Source: Croceitalea sp.
GTDB lineage: Bacteria; Bacteroidota; Bacteroidia; Flavobacteriales; Flavobacteriaceae
Length of the DNA: 62,902 nucleotides
Direction: 5' to 3'
Assembly (NCBI GenBank): GCA_013001145.1
Contig: JABDND010000041.1
Span: forward strand, 1-62,902
Shown piece after piece: positions 1 to 11,625 of this stretch (its first letter is position 1; each line of letters begins with the position of its first letter). Position numbers and translations under genes: made by a program. The notes below the pieces were generated by a model that was not told where the DNA came from, searched no databases, and saw only the letters and a program-made list of their open reading frames with translations.

Positions 1-1320
1 GGTTTGGTGACCGGCACTTGTTTTGCAGAGACAGGTATAAATGTCGTCTGTGTAGACATTGATAAAAAGAAGGTTGAAATGCTCAGAAATGGCGAAGTTC
101 CCATTTATGAACCAGGCCTTGATGCTCTTTTGGAAAGAAATATTGATAAACAAAGAATTTCTTTCACCACAAGTTTGGCCAAAGCCATTAAAGATTGTGA
201 TGCAGTATTCATAGCAGTCGGTACGCCACCAGATGAAGATGGTAGTGCCGACTTAAAATACGTATTGGGTGTTGCCCGTGAAATTGGGCAACATATGGAA
301 GATTATAAAGTGGTCATTACAAAAAGTACGGTACCTGTAGGTACTTCATATAAGGTGAAGGCTGCCCTTGAAGAAGAACTGGAAAAACGCGGTGTTCGCA
401 TACCTTTTGATGTGGCCTCAAACCCAGAATTTTTAAAAGAAGGTAGTGCCGTTGACGATTTTTTAAAGCCAGATCGTATTGTAGTGGGCATTGAAAGTAA
501 GCGTGCGGAAAAAGTGATGCGCAGACTTTATAAGCCATTTTTGATGAATGGTCACCCTTTATTGTTCATGGATATCTTCTCTTCTGAGATGACAAAATAT
601 GCCGCCAACTCCATGTTGGCAACAAAAATCAGTTTCATGAACGATATCGCAAACTTATGCGAATTGGTAGGTGCCAATGTTGATTTGGTACGAAAAGGTA
701 TTGGTTCTGATGCCCGTATTGGTAACAAGTTCATATATCCAGGTACTGGTTATGGTGGTAGCTGTTTCCCAAAAGATGTTCAGGCACTCGTGCGTACCGC
801 AGATGAATACGGACATTCATTGGAAGTACTGAAGGCAGTTGAAGCCGTTAACTACAGACAAAAATCGGTACTCGTAGAAAAAATTAAAAAGCACTTCGGC
901 AATAACCTTAAAGACAAACAATTTGGATTGTGGGGCCTTGCCTTCAAACCTAAAACCGATGATATGCGCGAAGCTCCCTCATTGGTAATTATTGAGCAGC
1001 TAAAGGCATTAGGCGCTACCATACGTGTTTATGATCCTGTTGCAATGGAAGAAGCCAAACATAGTTTGGGTGACTCTGTGGAGTATGCCAAGGATGAATA
1101 TGATGCCTGTATTGATGCTGATGCGATGATTTTGGTAACGGAATGGTCAGAGTTTAGAATGCCCAACTTCAGAATCTTGGAGAAATTGATGAAAGAGCGC
1201 ACCATTTTTGACGGTCGTAATGTGTACGATCCTGAAGAAATGGAAGAGATAGGCTTCAACTATTACAGTATAGGTCGTGAGGTAATCAAAAACACTGTGC
1301 AACAGTCTGTTGGAGCATAA
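1..1320 (+). CDS. ugd: UDP-glucose 6-dehydrogenase (5' truncated by window edge)
   Basis: Reading frame open to the window edge ([12 protein letters not shown]); motifs [27 protein letters not shown] and [17 protein letters not shown] typical of UDP-glucose/GDP-mannose dehydrogenases. Confidence 0.93.
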   Translation, partial: GLVTGTCFAETGINVVCVDIDKKKVEMLRNGEVPIYEPGLDALLERNIDKQRISFTTSLAKAIKDCDAVFIAVGTPPDEDGSADLKYVLGVAREIGQHMEDYKVVITKSTVPVGTSYKVKAALEEELEKRGVRIPFDVASNPEFLKEGSAVDDFLKPDRIVVGIESKRAEKVMRRLYKPFLMNGHPLLFMDIFSSEMTKYAANSMLATKISFMNDIANLCELVGANVDLVRKGIGSDARIGNKFIYPGTGYGGSCFPKDVQALVRTADEYGHSLEVLKAVEAVNYRQKSVLVEKIKKHFGNNLKDKQFGLWGLAFKPKTDDMREAPSLVIIEQLKALGATIRVYDPVAMEEAKHSLGDSVEYAKDEYDACIDADAMILVTEWSEFRMPNFRILEKLMKERTIFDGRNVYDPEEMEEIGFNYYSIGREVIKNTVQQSVGA

Positions 1321-1340
1321 TCATTCATAAAAACAGCATA

Positions 1341-2309
1341 ATGAAAAGAATATTAGTAACAGGTGGCGCAGGTTTTGTTGGATCACATTTATGTGAACGA
1401 CTTCTAAAAGAAGGCAATGAAGTAGTCTGTATGGACAATTATTTCACCGGTAGAAAAAGCAAGATAGTTCACTTGATGAACAATCCATATTTTGAATTGA
1501 TCAGACATGATGTTACACTACCTTATTTTATTGAGGTGGATGAAATATACAATCTAGCATGTCCTGCATCACCGGTGCACTATCAGCACAATCCGATCAA
1601 GACAATAAAAACGTCGGTTTTGGGAGCCATCAATATGTTGGGTTTGGCCAAGCGAATCAATGCCAAAATCTTACAGGCTTCGACCAGCGAAGTATATGGT
1701 GATCCAGAGGTGCACCCGCAGCCCGAAGATTATTGGGGCCATGTAAACCCAATAGGTATTCGTTCGTGTTATGACGAAGGTAAGCGTTGTGCAGAATCAT
1801 TGTTTGTGAACTATCACCATTCCAATAATGTTTTGGTGAAGATCATACGAATTTTCAACACCTATGGACCAAGAATGGAGCCAGATGATGGCCGTGTAGT
1901 TTCCAACTTTATCATGCAGGCCCTTCAGGGTCAAGACATCACCATTTTTGGAGATGGCCTTCAAACCAGAAGTTTTCAATATGTAAGCGATTTGGTAGAT
2001 GGAATGATCAAAATGATGGATACCGAAGATTCTTTTATCGGCCCCATCAATATTGGCAATCCTGGTGAATTTACGATGCTGGAATTGGCGCAAAATGTGA
2101 TTGAATTGACGGGTTCAAAATCAAAGATCATTCACTTGCCATTGCCCTCTGATGACCCTATGCAACGTAAGCCGGACATTACTTTGGCCAATGAAAAGTT
2201 GAAAGACTGGGCGCCCAATGTTGATTTACAAACCGGTTTAACAAAGACCATTGCCTATTTTGACGGTATGCTTCAAGACAAGAGCATCAAAGAATTGGTC
2301 AGTTCATAA
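1341..2309 (+). CDS. UDP-glucuronate decarboxylase (UDP-xylose synthase), extended SDR
   Basis: [15 protein letters not shown] Rossmann motif, [42 protein letters not shown]; follows ugd. Confidence 0.9.
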   Translation: MKRILVTGGAGFVGSHLCERLLKEGNEVVCMDNYFTGRKSKIVHLMNNPYFELIRHDVTLPYFIEVDEIYNLACPASPVHYQHNPIKTIKTSVLGAINMLGLAKRINAKILQASTSEVYGDPEVHPQPEDYWGHVNPIGIRSCYDEGKRCAESLFVNYHHSNNVLVKIIRIFNTYGPRMEPDDGRVVSNFIMQALQGQDITIFGDGLQTRSFQYVSDLVDGMIKMMDTEDSFIGPINIGNPGEFTMLELAQNVIELTGSKSKIIHLPLPSDDPMQRKPDITLANEKLKDWAPNVDLQTGLTKTIAYFDGMLQDKSIKELVSS

Positions 2310-2330
2310 TAATTTCCAATCAAGTTATAA

Positions 2331-3539
2331 ATGGATGCATTCAAAATTATATCCCATGTTTTAGAAATTGCATTGTTGGGCTATTTTGGTTTTGCATCCA
2401 TTTATATTTTACTTTTTTCTTTATTCGGCTTGTTCAAAGCCAAGAAAAAAGCAGTCATAATGGACAAGCAACGCAAGTTCGCCGTCCTTATTCCCGGTTA
2501 TAAAGAAGATAATGTCATTGTTGAGGTTGCCCGCAGGGCCTTGGAGCAAAGTTATGACGAAGAACTTTTTGATGTTGTCATCATTGCCGATTCTTTTCAA
2601 GAGATAACTCTATGTAAGTTGCGCAAATTGCCAATAAGACTCGTGGAGGTTTCTTTTGAAAAAAGTACGAAATCAAAAGCACTTAATAAAGCTATGGAGG
2701 TCATTGGTGACCAATATCATGTTGCCTTGGTGCTTGATGCAGATAATATCATGGAGTTTGATTTTATTGAGAAAATCAACGAGGCTTTCAATAAAGGATA
2801 CAAAGTGGTTCAAGGCCATCGCGTGGCCAAAAATACAAACACTGCCTTTGCCATTTTAGATGCTATTAGCGAAGAGGTGAATAACCATATTTTTAGAAAG
2901 GGCCATAGGGTTTTGGGGCTGTCTTCAGCCTTGATAGGCTCTGGTATGGCCTTTGATTACCACTTTTTTAAGAGCACAATGGCCAAAGTAAATGCCGTTG
3001 GTGGTTTTGATAAAGAGTTGGAACTTAAATTGTTACGAAGGGGAAGTAAAATTGAATATGTGCATGACGCATTGGTTTATGATGAAAAAGTGCAAAAGTC
3101 AGAGGTGTTCTCCAATCAGCGAAAGCGATGGTTGTCGGCCCAATTTATTTACTTCAAAAGATTTGCCTTTTCCGGTTTAAAGGAGCTGGTTTTGCGGGGC
3201 AATGTTGATTTTGCCGACAAAGTATACCAAATGATTTCGCCACCACGTATTTTATTGTTGGGGTTGGTGTTTATATGTACATTTTGCTATCAGTTAAATG
3301 CAGTGTTCTTTGATTCTTCGATAATGACGATTCCAGCTATGTATTGGAATATTGTATTTATCTGCACCATTCTGGCATTTTTATTTGCCATACCAAGATC
3401 ATTCTACAGCTGGACAACAGCCAAGGCCGTTTTGACCTTGCCCAAAGCCTTTATTCTAATGTTTTTATCACTTTTTAAACTTAAGGGTGCGAACAAAAAA
3501 TTCATCCATACACAACACGGCGCTATTAGCGGACAATAA
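2331..3539 (+). CDS. Membrane glycosyltransferase, family 2
   Basis: ORF with N- and C-terminal TM segments, LVLDADN and QRKRWLSAQF motifs of processive GT2 enzymes. Confidence 0.82.
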   Translation: MDAFKIISHVLEIALLGYFGFASIYILLFSLFGLFKAKKKAVIMDKQRKFAVLIPGYKEDNVIVEVARRALEQSYDEELFDVVIIADSFQEITLCKLRKLPIRLVEVSFEKSTKSKALNKAMEVIGDQYHVALVLDADNIMEFDFIEKINEAFNKGYKVVQGHRVAKNTNTAFAILDAISEEVNNHIFRKGHRVLGLSSALIGSGMAFDYHFFKSTMAKVNAVGGFDKELELKLLRRGSKIEYVHDALVYDEKVQKSEVFSNQRKRWLSAQFIYFKRFAFSGLKELVLRGNVDFADKVYQMISPPRILLLGLVFICTFCYQLNAVFFDSSIMTIPAMYWNIVFICTILAFLFAIPRSFYSWTTAKAVLTLPKAFILMFLSLFKLKGANKKFIHTQHGAISGQ

Positions 3540-3550
3540 TTGAACAACCA

Positions 3551-4714
3551 ATGAGAATAGGTATTGAAGGACAGCGACTTTTTAGAAAGAAGAAGCATGG
3601 CATGGATATGGTCGCCTTAGAACTGATCAAGAATCTTCAATTGATTGACAAGGTGAATGAATATGTCATTTTTGTAAAACCAGATGAAGACGATACTTGT
3701 ATCCCCAAAGCGCCCAATTTCAAGGTAGTTGAATTGACATCTAAATTCGGTTATCCCGGTTGGGAACAATGGGCATTGCCCAAAGCCGCCTTTCAAGAAA
3801 AGTGCGATGTGCTGCATTGTACCAGCAATACGGGCCCCTTATTTTCAAAAGTACCTCTGGTTACCACCCTTCATGACATTATTTACCTAGAGAGCATCAG
3901 TATCTTTAAAAAAGAAGGTACTTGGTATCAAAAACTAGGCAATATGTACCGTAGGTACTTTGTGCCGCCAGTGATCAAAAAAAGCAAAAAGGTTATTACG
4001 GTTTCCAATTATGAGAAGAAAAGAATCAATAAATATTTTGGTTTTAAGGATAATCGCTTGCAAGCTATTTACAATGGTGTGGGTGAGCATTTTAAAAAGG
4101 TGACCAACACACAGACCTTGCAAGATATCAAAGAGGAGTTCAAGTTACCCAATAAGTTTTTCTTTTTTTTGGGTAATACGGACCCCAAAAAGAACACCAT
4201 TGGTGTTCTAAAGGCCTTTGCCGAATTCAATGAGTTTTATCCCAGCCAATACTATTTGGTGATGTTGGATTATGATGAAAATGAATTACAGCGCATTTTG
4301 AACAGTATCGGCAAACCCGAACTGCGAGCATTGATTCATTTGACAGGTTATGTGCCCAATCTCAAGTTACCAGCAATAATTAGCCAATGTACTGTTTTTC
4401 TTTATCCTTCATTGCGCGAAAGTTTTGGGATTCCCATTTTAGAAGGTATGGCCTGTGGTGTTCCGGTAATTACCTCCAATACATCTGCTATGCCCGAGGT
4501 GGCCGGAGAAGATGCAGCCATAATCATAGATCCTTTTGATTCAAAAGCGATTTCAAATGCTATGAAAACTTTGGTAGAAGATAAAGTACTTGTCAAGGTT
4601 TTGGCCGAGAAGGGTATTCATAGGGCGAAAGACTTTTCATGGAAAATTATGGCCGAGAAAGTAAGGACACTATACGAAGAGGTGTATGACGAACTAAACT
4701 TGGTTGAAAAATGA
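3551..4714 (+). CDS. Glycosyltransferase family 4 (GT-B)
   Basis: PSLRESFGIPILEGMACGVPVITSNTSAMPEVAGEDA GT4 motif. Confidence 0.9.
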   Translation: MRIGIEGQRLFRKKKHGMDMVALELIKNLQLIDKVNEYVIFVKPDEDDTCIPKAPNFKVVELTSKFGYPGWEQWALPKAAFQEKCDVLHCTSNTGPLFSKVPLVTTLHDIIYLESISIFKKEGTWYQKLGNMYRRYFVPPVIKKSKKVITVSNYEKKRINKYFGFKDNRLQAIYNGVGEHFKKVTNTQTLQDIKEEFKLPNKFFFFLGNTDPKKNTIGVLKAFAEFNEFYPSQYYLVMLDYDENELQRILNSIGKPELRALIHLTGYVPNLKLPAIISQCTVFLYPSLRESFGIPILEGMACGVPVITSNTSAMPEVAGEDAAIIIDPFDSKAISNAMKTLVEDKVLVKVLAEKGIHRAKDFSWKIMAEKVRTLYEEVYDELNLVEK

Positions 4715-5946
4715 TAGAGAATCAAGATATAATAGTCATGGGCATTCAAGCCTGGGACATTGAAATAGGAAGCAATTGCAAAAATATTGCCCTTGAGTTT
4801 GCCAAAAACAACCGAGTGCTTTATGTAAACCCTCCATTGGATCGGGTTTCAAAGTACCGAGAACGACATACAGAGAAAATTAAGAAGAGAATACGGGTTT
4901 TAAAAGGTGAAGATGATGACCTGGTTCAGATAGGGGGTACGATGTGGAATCTGTACCCAAAAACCCTCACAGAGTCCATCAATTTTCTAAAAGGCAAAGC
5001 TTTTGATTTTTTCAACAAAAGAAACTCGAAGGGTTTTGCCAACGATATCCTTGAAGCTGCCGAACGTTTAGGCTTCAAAGACTACATCGTCTTCAATGAC
5101 AGTTCCATGTTTTTGGGGCAGTATATCAAAGAATATTTGAACCCTTCATTCTATGTTTACTATATGCGTGATTATTTGACCAAGAATCCGTATTGGAAAA
5201 AGAATGGCGTGCGTTTAGAACCCAAATTGATTGAAAATGCCGATTGCGTGGTCAACAACTCTACCCTATATGCAGAGTATGGCAAACAATATACAGAACA
5301 CTCCTTTATGGTTGGGCAAGGTTGTGATACTTCTTTGTTCAATGATCAAATTCGTGAAATTGAGATACCCACAGACCTATTGTCCATTCCAAAGCCAATT
5401 ATTGGGTATGTGGGCTTTCTGAGCAGTCGTCGATTGAGTATTAACATATTGGAACATTTGGCTAAAGCACGCCCAGATTGGAGCATTGTACTCGTTGGTC
5501 CTGAAGATGATTTGTTCAGTGTTTCACGTTTGCACGAAATTGATAACGTCTATTTTTTGGGAAGCCGTGATTCATCACAATTGCCAAACTATATCAAGGG
5601 TTTTGATGTGGCCATAAATCCACAGCATATCAATGAAGCCACCATGGGCAATTATCCAAGAAAAATTGATGAGTACTTGGCCATGGGCAAACCTACTGTC
5701 GCTTCTGCCACCAAGGCCATGGAGTATTTTAAAGAACATACTTATTTGGGTGAAACCCCAGAGGACTATGTTGTTTTAATAGAAAAAGCATTGAAGGAAA
5801 ACAGTACAAATTTAGAAGCGTCACGACGTGAATTTGGCCTCTCCCATAGTTGGGAGAACAACGTCAACGAAATCTACAAATGCATTTTGAGAGTTAAAGA
5901 AAACCAACCTAAAAGCAAGCAACAATGGGCTTTGTCGCTACCATAA
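4711..5946 (+). CDS. Glycosyltransferase, GT-B fold
   Basis: ATGA overlap with upstream gene; [13 protein letters not shown] and [22 protein letters not shown] resemble GT4/GT1-like polysaccharide transferases. Confidence 0.75.
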   Translation: MIENQDIIVMGIQAWDIEIGSNCKNIALEFAKNNRVLYVNPPLDRVSKYRERHTEKIKKRIRVLKGEDDDLVQIGGTMWNLYPKTLTESINFLKGKAFDFFNKRNSKGFANDILEAAERLGFKDYIVFNDSSMFLGQYIKEYLNPSFYVYYMRDYLTKNPYWKKNGVRLEPKLIENADCVVNNSTLYAEYGKQYTEHSFMVGQGCDTSLFNDQIREIEIPTDLLSIPKPIIGYVGFLSSRRLSINILEHLAKARPDWSIVLVGPEDDLFSVSRLHEIDNVYFLGSRDSSQLPNYIKGFDVAINPQHINEATMGNYPRKIDEYLAMGKPTVASATKAMEYFKEHTYLGETPEDYVVLIEKALKENSTNLEASRREFGLSHSWENNVNEIYKCILRVKENQPKSKQQWALSLP

Positions 5947-6551
5947 AATCAAATCCGAGAACCAAGAATTTTGCATTGCGATTGATAGCACCAAAACGCA
6001 ATCCACGACCTCGATTATGGGTGCGTTGGTTTGTTAATCCCTTAAAGCATAAAAAAGGAAAGGGAGCTACTATTCGTCGCAATAGTCGCATAGATGTTTT
6101 TCCTTGGAACAAGTTTGAAGTTGGTGAATTGACCACTATTGAATCTTTTTGCACCGTAAATAATGGCTCCGGAGATGTCATTTTGGGCGACCGGGTAAGG
6201 GTTGGAATTGGCAGTGTGGTCATTGGTCCAGTTAGGATGGGCAATGGATCAGGCTTGGGGCAACATGTTTTTGTTTCGGGCTTCAACCATGGTTATACTG
6301 ATGCCTCAAAAAATTCAAGTCAGCAGGCCCTGGACATTCGGCCAACAATCATTGAAGAAGAGGCCCATATTGGTGCCAATTCAGTGGTATTGGCGGGGGT
6401 GACCATCGGCAAACGTTGTCAAATAGGTGCAGGTAGTGTAGTGACCAAAGACATTCCACCATTTTCGGTGGCCGTGGGCAATCCGGCACGGGTAATAAAA
6501 CAGTTTAATCATGATACACAACAATGGGTAAGTGTATCAACTAAAAAATAA
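5925..6551 (+). CDS. Acyltransferase, left-handed beta-helix (hexapeptide repeat) family
   Basis: Repeats such as [44 protein letters not shown]. Confidence 0.85.
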   Translation: MGFVATIKSNPRTKNFALRLIAPKRNPRPRLWVRWFVNPLKHKKGKGATIRRNSRIDVFPWNKFEVGELTTIESFCTVNNGSGDVILGDRVRVGIGSVVIGPVRMGNGSGLGQHVFVSGFNHGYTDASKNSSQQALDIRPTIIEEEAHIGANSVVLAGVTIGKRCQIGAGSVVTKDIPPFSVAVGNPARVIKQFNHDTQQWVSVSTKK

Positions 6552-6553
6552 GC

Positions 6554-7765
6554 ATGGAATTTTTGCAAATAATTTTCTGGGTAGCGCTGTTCATCATTTT
6601 TTATTCCTACTTGGGATATGGAATCGTATTGTTTGTTATAATCAAAATACGAAGAGCTTTGGGGCTTGCCATAAAGTTTGAAGGTAATAAAGACTACCAA
6701 CCCGAGGTGACTTTATTTGTGGCCGCCTATAATGAAAAGGATTATCTGAAGGAGAAGGTGGCCAATTCAAAAAGTTTGAATTACCCACAAGACAAGGTGA
6801 CCCAACTATGGGTGACCGACGGTTCTGATGACGGTACTCCAGAATTATTACAAAAATTTAGTGATGTCAAAGTATTGCATCAACCTAAAAGGGCTGGCAA
6901 AATTGCTGCCATGAACAGGGGCATGAAGCATGTTAAAACCCCCATCGTTATTTTTTCTGATGGCAACACCAATCTTGGGCAAGAATCCATCAATGAAATT
7001 GTAAAGCTCTTTCGAAACCCCAAAGTAGGCTGTGTGTCCGGCGAAAAAAGGATCTATAGCAATGAATCCGATTCGGCTGCTGGAGCGGGAGAGGGGTTAT
7101 ACTGGAAGTATGAATCACAATTGAAAAAATGGGATGCGGAACTTTACTCTGTGGTAGGTGCCGCTGGTGAACTATTCGCTATTAGAACCGAATTGTGGCA
7201 AGAGGTTGAGAAAGATACTTTGCTTGATGATTTTATGATTTCTTTGCGGGTTGCAATGGCAGGTTATACCATTCAATACAACCCTGATGCCTACGCCATT
7301 GAAAGTGCCTCGGCCAATGTAAAGGAAGAATTAAAGCGCAAAGTTAGAATATCGGCCGGGGGCATACAATCGGTTGTCCGCTTGGCCTCTTTATTGAATA
7401 TTTTCAAGTATGGGACCTTATCTTTTCAATATATTTCGCATAGGGTTCTCCGTTGGACATTGACACCCTTGTTATTGTTATTGCTCATACCCATAAATTT
7501 AAAATTGGCCATTGACGAAGGTATTTTTACACTAGGAATTTATAGCCTTTTGTTTTGGGCACAAGTACTTTTTTATGCTGCTGCCCTTTTAGGTTGGTTT
7601 TTGGAAAATAGAAAGATCAGGCTCAAACTACTTTTTGTGCCCTATTACTTTTTTATCATGAACTTATCGGTTTTCTTGGGCTTTAACCGTTACTTGAGGG
7701 GCAATCAATCTGTAAATTGGGAACGTGCAAAACGCGGAGGTACAGCGACCGAAGCGGTGGCCTAA
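6554..7765 (+). CDS. Membrane glycosyltransferase family 2
   Basis: VTLFVAAYNEKDYLKEKV, LWVTDGSDDGT, DDFMISLRV; C-terminal TM helices. Confidence 0.85.
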   Translation: MEFLQIIFWVALFIIFYSYLGYGIVLFVIIKIRRALGLAIKFEGNKDYQPEVTLFVAAYNEKDYLKEKVANSKSLNYPQDKVTQLWVTDGSDDGTPELLQKFSDVKVLHQPKRAGKIAAMNRGMKHVKTPIVIFSDGNTNLGQESINEIVKLFRNPKVGCVSGEKRIYSNESDSAAGAGEGLYWKYESQLKKWDAELYSVVGAAGELFAIRTELWQEVEKDTLLDDFMISLRVAMAGYTIQYNPDAYAIESASANVKEELKRKVRISAGGIQSVVRLASLLNIFKYGTLSFQYISHRVLRWTLTPLLLLLLIPINLKLAIDEGIFTLGIYSLLFWAQVLFYAAALLGWFLENRKIRLKLLFVPYYFFIMNLSVFLGFNRYLRGNQSVNWERAKRGGTATEAVA

Positions 7766-8898
7766 ACCAATTGATTTTCAAAAATGGGCAAATCAAAATA
7801 AAATACACTGCCTTTGCCTACCTCACTTTTTATTCTAAGTTGACCACCATTCTTATTTACAAAATTTTGGCATAGTACCAATCCTAGTCCAGTGCCCGGC
7901 TCTTTTTCGGTACCTAATTTGCTAAAGTGTTCATTGGGGTTGAGTATTTTTTTGATATCTTCTTTGGGAATTCCTTCACCATTGTCTTCAATTTCAATAA
8001 TGGCCTTCTGTTTGTCTTTCTTCAGGTTTACTTGTATTTGACCGTCTACCGGAGTAAATTTAATCGCGTTTGAAACGATATTTCTAAGTACTGTTTTTGT
8101 GGTATTCATATCTGCATAAACAAAAGTACCTTCGGGCACATTGTTAACTAAGACAATTTTTTTATGCTCACTGCCCAATTTGAGCAATCTAAAAGTCTGT
8201 TCTACCAGATCATTGATATCAAGTTTTTCTGGAATTATTTGAATTTGATCACTTTCCGATTTTGCCCAGCCCAATAAATTTTGCAGCAGATTTAGTGCCT
8301 CATCCATGGTCTTTAATAGCTCATAGACAGTACCATCAAGAAAATTATCGGCCTTGGGGTCAATGATGCCCCGCATGATAAAATCCATTTTTAGTTTAGC
8401 TGCGCTCAATGGTGACCGTAAATCATGGCCAATAATGGAAAACATACGATCTTTTAAGATGTTTGATTGTCGTAAGTTTTCCGCTTGTTTTTCAATTTGG
8501 TTTTTGGCCCTGATCAATTCAACATGGGTCTGAATCCTTGCAATAAGCTCTTGTTCATTGAACGGTTTGGTGACATAATCAACACCTCCTACCTCAAAAC
8601 CTTTGACCTTGTCCTTTACGTTTACCTTGCCAGTTAAAAATATGACAGGTATATTTTTATATTTTGGAATTGATTTGATTTTTTCACATAGCTCAAAGCC
8701 TTCTATTCTTGGCATGATGACATCGAGCAAAATAAGGTCGGGAAGCCTTTCTTCAAGTATTTCAAAAAAGTACTCATCGTCACTGGTTCCTTGAAATTCG
8801 TAATCATTGCGTTCCAATATGAATTTTAGCAATTCAATGTTGAGTTGTTCGTCGTCAACTGCTAAAATATAGGGCTGCTGCTCAGTAGTTTGGGTCAT
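7762..8898 (-). CDS. Hybrid protein: N-terminal receiver domain plus HisKA/HATPase histidine kinase
   Basis: ILAVDDEQLNIELL / LILLDVIMPRIEGFELC / VIFLTGK receiver; SIIGHDLRSPLSAAK H-box; NAIKFTP N-box; GTGLGLVLCQNFV G-box. Confidence 0.92.
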   Translation of the reverse strand: MTQTTEQQPYILAVDDEQLNIELLKFILERNDYEFQGTSDDEYFFEILEERLPDLILLDVIMPRIEGFELCEKIKSIPKYKNIPVIFLTGKVNVKDKVKGFEVGGVDYVTKPFNEQELIARIQTHVELIRAKNQIEKQAENLRQSNILKDRMFSIIGHDLRSPLSAAKLKMDFIMRGIIDPKADNFLDGTVYELLKTMDEALNLLQNLLGWAKSESDQIQIIPEKLDINDLVEQTFRLLKLGSEHKKIVLVNNVPEGTFVYADMNTTKTVLRNIVSNAIKFTPVDGQIQVNLKKDKQKAIIEIEDNGEGIPKEDIKKILNPNEHFSKLGTEKEPGTGLGLVLCQNFVNKNGGQLRIKSEVGKGSVFYFDLPIFENQLV

Positions 8899-8967
8899 GG
8901 AAAATATAGTATACCTTTACTAAAGTAAGAAAAACATTTCAGGTATATAGGGTATTATCTGAGCGGT

Positions 8968-8986
8968 ATTAACAGTTAATGTTAAT
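8968..8986. promoter_or_regulatory. Inverted repeat ATTAAC-N7-GTTAAT in the divergent intergenic region
   Basis: Direct reading: ATTAACAGTTAATGTTAAT. Confidence 0.4.
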
Positions 8987-8994
8987 TGATTGAT

Positions 8995-9016
8995 TATATG
9001 GCAATAAATCCATATA
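8995..9016. promoter_or_regulatory. Inverted repeat TATATGG-N8-CCATATA upstream of rfbB
   Basis: Direct reading, 7-bp perfect arms. Confidence 0.4.
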
Positions 9017-9123
9017 TTTTGTGGTTCTACAACCAAAAATTAAGCTTACACAACATAAATTGAGTCATGGATAAAAGTAGGATTATATTTACAAAGTAAG
9101 TAATATAAAACCCAATTTCACTT

Positions 9124-10161
9124 ATGGTACATGTTTTGGTAACGGGCGGGGCCGGATTTATTGGATCCAATTTTGTTCCTTATTTTTTAGAGAACAACAC
9201 AAACGTTCATTTGGTAAATATTGATGCGTTGACCTATGCCGGTAATCTAGATAATTTAAAAGAAGTAGACGGGCATGATCGTTACACCTTTATTAAAGGT
9301 GATATTTGTGACAGACCTTTGATAGAGAAACTTTTCAATCAATATGATATTCAGGGAGTCATACACTTTGCTGCCGAATCTCATGTGGATAATTCCATTA
9401 CCAATCCAGATGCTTTTATGCAAACGAACATCATAGGCACATTTAATTTGATTGATGTTGCCAAAAAACATTGGATGGTTGGCCCGGGCATTTACAAAGA
9501 AGCCTATAAAAATTCGCGATTTCACCACGTATCTACCGATGAGGTTTATGGTACCCTTGGTGAGGAAGGTCTTTTTATGGAAACAACACCCTACGCACCC
9601 AATAGCCCTTATAGTGCCTCAAAGGCATCTTCTGACTTTATTGTTCGTAGCTACCATCACACCTTTGGCATGAATGTGGTAACCACCAATTGTTCAAATA
9701 ATTATGGACCCAAACAACACGATGAGAAGTTGATACCGACCATTATAAGAAAAGCGCTTTCTGAAGAGCCAATTCCAATCTATGGAGATGGATCAAACAT
9801 TAGAGATTGGCTGTATGTTCTTGATCATTGTAAAGGCATTGCCCTTGCATACGCTAAGGGTAAATCTGGTGAAACTTATAATATAGGCGGTCATAATGAG
9901 CGCAATAATCTCTACATAGCCAAAAAAGTTTGTGATATTCTTGATAAAAAACACCCACTGCCCAACGGTAAGTCTTACCAAAAATTAATCACCTATGTAA
10001 AAGATAGGGCAGGGCATGATTTTAGGTACGCTATAGACGCGAGTAAAATAGAAGGTGAATTAGGTTGGAAAGCCGATGAGAATTTTGAAACCGGAATCGA
10101 GAAAACCATTGATTGGTATCTTAAAAGATATGTAGGAAAAAAGAATTCTAGTTTGGCCTAA
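9124..10161 (+). CDS. rfbB: dTDP-glucose 4,6-dehydratase
   Basis: GGAGFIGSNFVPYFL, FAAESHVDNSI, HVSTDEVYGTLG, YSASKASSDFIVRSY; adjacent rfbACD. Confidence 0.96.
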   Translation: MVHVLVTGGAGFIGSNFVPYFLENNTNVHLVNIDALTYAGNLDNLKEVDGHDRYTFIKGDICDRPLIEKLFNQYDIQGVIHFAAESHVDNSITNPDAFMQTNIIGTFNLIDVAKKHWMVGPGIYKEAYKNSRFHHVSTDEVYGTLGEEGLFMETTPYAPNSPYSASKASSDFIVRSYHHTFGMNVVTTNCSNNYGPKQHDEKLIPTIIRKALSEEPIPIYGDGSNIRDWLYVLDHCKGIALAYAKGKSGETYNIGGHNERNNLYIAKKVCDILDKKHPLPNGKSYQKLITYVKDRAGHDFRYAIDASKIEGELGWKADENFETGIEKTIDWYLKRYVGKKNSSLA

Positions 10162-10191
10162 AACACTTGCACCAATTTTAATACAACAAAG

Positions 10192-11052
10192 ATGAAAGGA
10201 ATAATATTAGCGGGTGGCTCAGGAACAAGATTGCACCCCATAACATTGGCTGTAAGCAAACAACTTATGCCTGTTTATGATAAACCCATGATTTACTATC
10301 CGCTTTCCACCTTATTGGAATCGGGTATTTGGGAAATCTTGATCATATCTACCCCACACGATCTGCCCTTGTTCAAAAAGTTATTGGGGGATGGCCGCAA
10401 ATACGGTTGTCGTTTCGAATATGCCGTTCAAGAAGAACCCAATGGTCTGGCAGAAGCCTTTATTATTGGCGAAAAGTTCATAGGTGAAGATAAGGTGGCC
10501 CTAATATTGGGCGATAATATTTTTTATGGTACCGGCCTTGATTCATTATTACAATCCAACAACGATCCCGATGGGGGCATTATCTATGCATATCATGTTA
10601 CAGATCCCGAACGTTATGGAGTTGTAGATTTTGATGAAGAAGGCAAAGTACTATCGATTGAAGAAAAACCCAAACACCCAAAATCAAATTACGCGGTACC
10701 TGGCATCTATTTTTATGATAATGAAGTAGTCGAGATTGCCAAGAACATAAAGCCAAGTTCTCGGGGTGAACTTGAAATTACTGATATTAATAAAGAATAT
10801 CTTAAAATGGGAAAATTGAAGGTAAGCATTATGGACAGGGGAACGGCGTGGTTGGATACCGGTACGTTTACTTCTTTGATGCAGGCAGCACAATTTGTAC
10901 AGGTCATTGAAGAACGACAAGGTCTTAAAATAGGTGCAATCGAATCTTCAGCTTATAAGATGGGCTATATCACCAAAAATCAATTTAAAAAATTGACTGA
11001 ACCTTTCTTAAAAAGCGGGTACAGCAAACGAATGTTAGAAGTTTTATTATAG
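10192..11052 (+). CDS. rfbA: Glucose-1-phosphate thymidylyltransferase
   Basis: [41 protein letters not shown]. Confidence 0.97.
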   Translation: MKGIILAGGSGTRLHPITLAVSKQLMPVYDKPMIYYPLSTLLESGIWEILIISTPHDLPLFKKLLGDGRKYGCRFEYAVQEEPNGLAEAFIIGEKFIGEDKVALILGDNIFYGTGLDSLLQSNNDPDGGIIYAYHVTDPERYGVVDFDEEGKVLSIEEKPKHPKSNYAVPGIYFYDNEVVEIAKNIKPSSRGELEITDINKEYLKMGKLKVSIMDRGTAWLDTGTFTSLMQAAQFVQVIEERQGLKIGAIESSAYKMGYITKNQFKKLTEPFLKSGYSKRMLEVLL

Positions 11053-11055
11053 TAT

Positions 11056-11604
11056 ATGAATATCATTGAAACAGCAATAAGCGGTTGCTTTATAATGGAG
11101 CCCAAAGTCTTTGAAGATGAGCGCGGTTACTTTTTTGAGAGCTACAATCAAGAAAAGTTTGAATTGGCCACTGGGGCAAAACCATATTTTGTCCAAGACA
11201 ATCAATCCTATTCAACAAAAGGCGTGCTAAGAGGTCTGCATTTTCAAAAAGGAGAATATGCCCAGGCTAAATTGGTCCGCGTTTTAGATGGTGAAGTATT
11301 GGATGTTGCCGTTGATATAAGACCAGGCTCGAAGACTTTTGGCAAGGTAGTTTCAACCTTACTTTCTTCCGACAACAAGAAACAAATGTTTATCCCAAGG
11401 GGATGCGCCCATGGATTTGTTACCTTGAGCGAACATGCCTCATTTTTTTATAAGTGCGACAATTTTTACAATGCCGCATCAGAAGGTGGTATCTTATATA
11501 ATGACCCTGAATTTAAAATCGACTGGATTCTTGATGAATCTGAGTTGATTATTAGTGATAAAGACAAGCTATTGCCAACCTATAGTGAGACCGTTCCCAA
11601 CTAA
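11056..11604 (+). CDS. rfbC: dTDP-4-dehydrorhamnose 3,5-epimerase
   Basis: QDNQSYSTKGVLRGLHFQ, IPRGCAHGFVTLSE. Confidence 0.96.
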   Translation: MNIIETAISGCFIMEPKVFEDERGYFFESYNQEKFELATGAKPYFVQDNQSYSTKGVLRGLHFQKGEYAQAKLVRVLDGEVLDVAVDIRPGSKTFGKVVSTLLSSDNKKQMFIPRGCAHGFVTLSEHASFFYKCDNFYNAASEGGILYNDPEFKIDWILDESELIISDKDKLLPTYSETVPN

Positions 11605-11625
11605 ACCCCTAAACCGAAGTAAAAA

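Noticed and set aside
5925-5946. 22-nt overlap between glycosyltransferase and acyltransferase, considered as a frameshift
   Set aside because: Both proteins have complete, distinct family motifs; ordinary translational coupling is simpler.
5909-6286. 125-aa minus-strand ORF opposite the acyltransferase
   Set aside because: Overlaps a well-supported hexapeptide-repeat gene; repetitive [16 protein letters not shown] translation mirrors the repeats.
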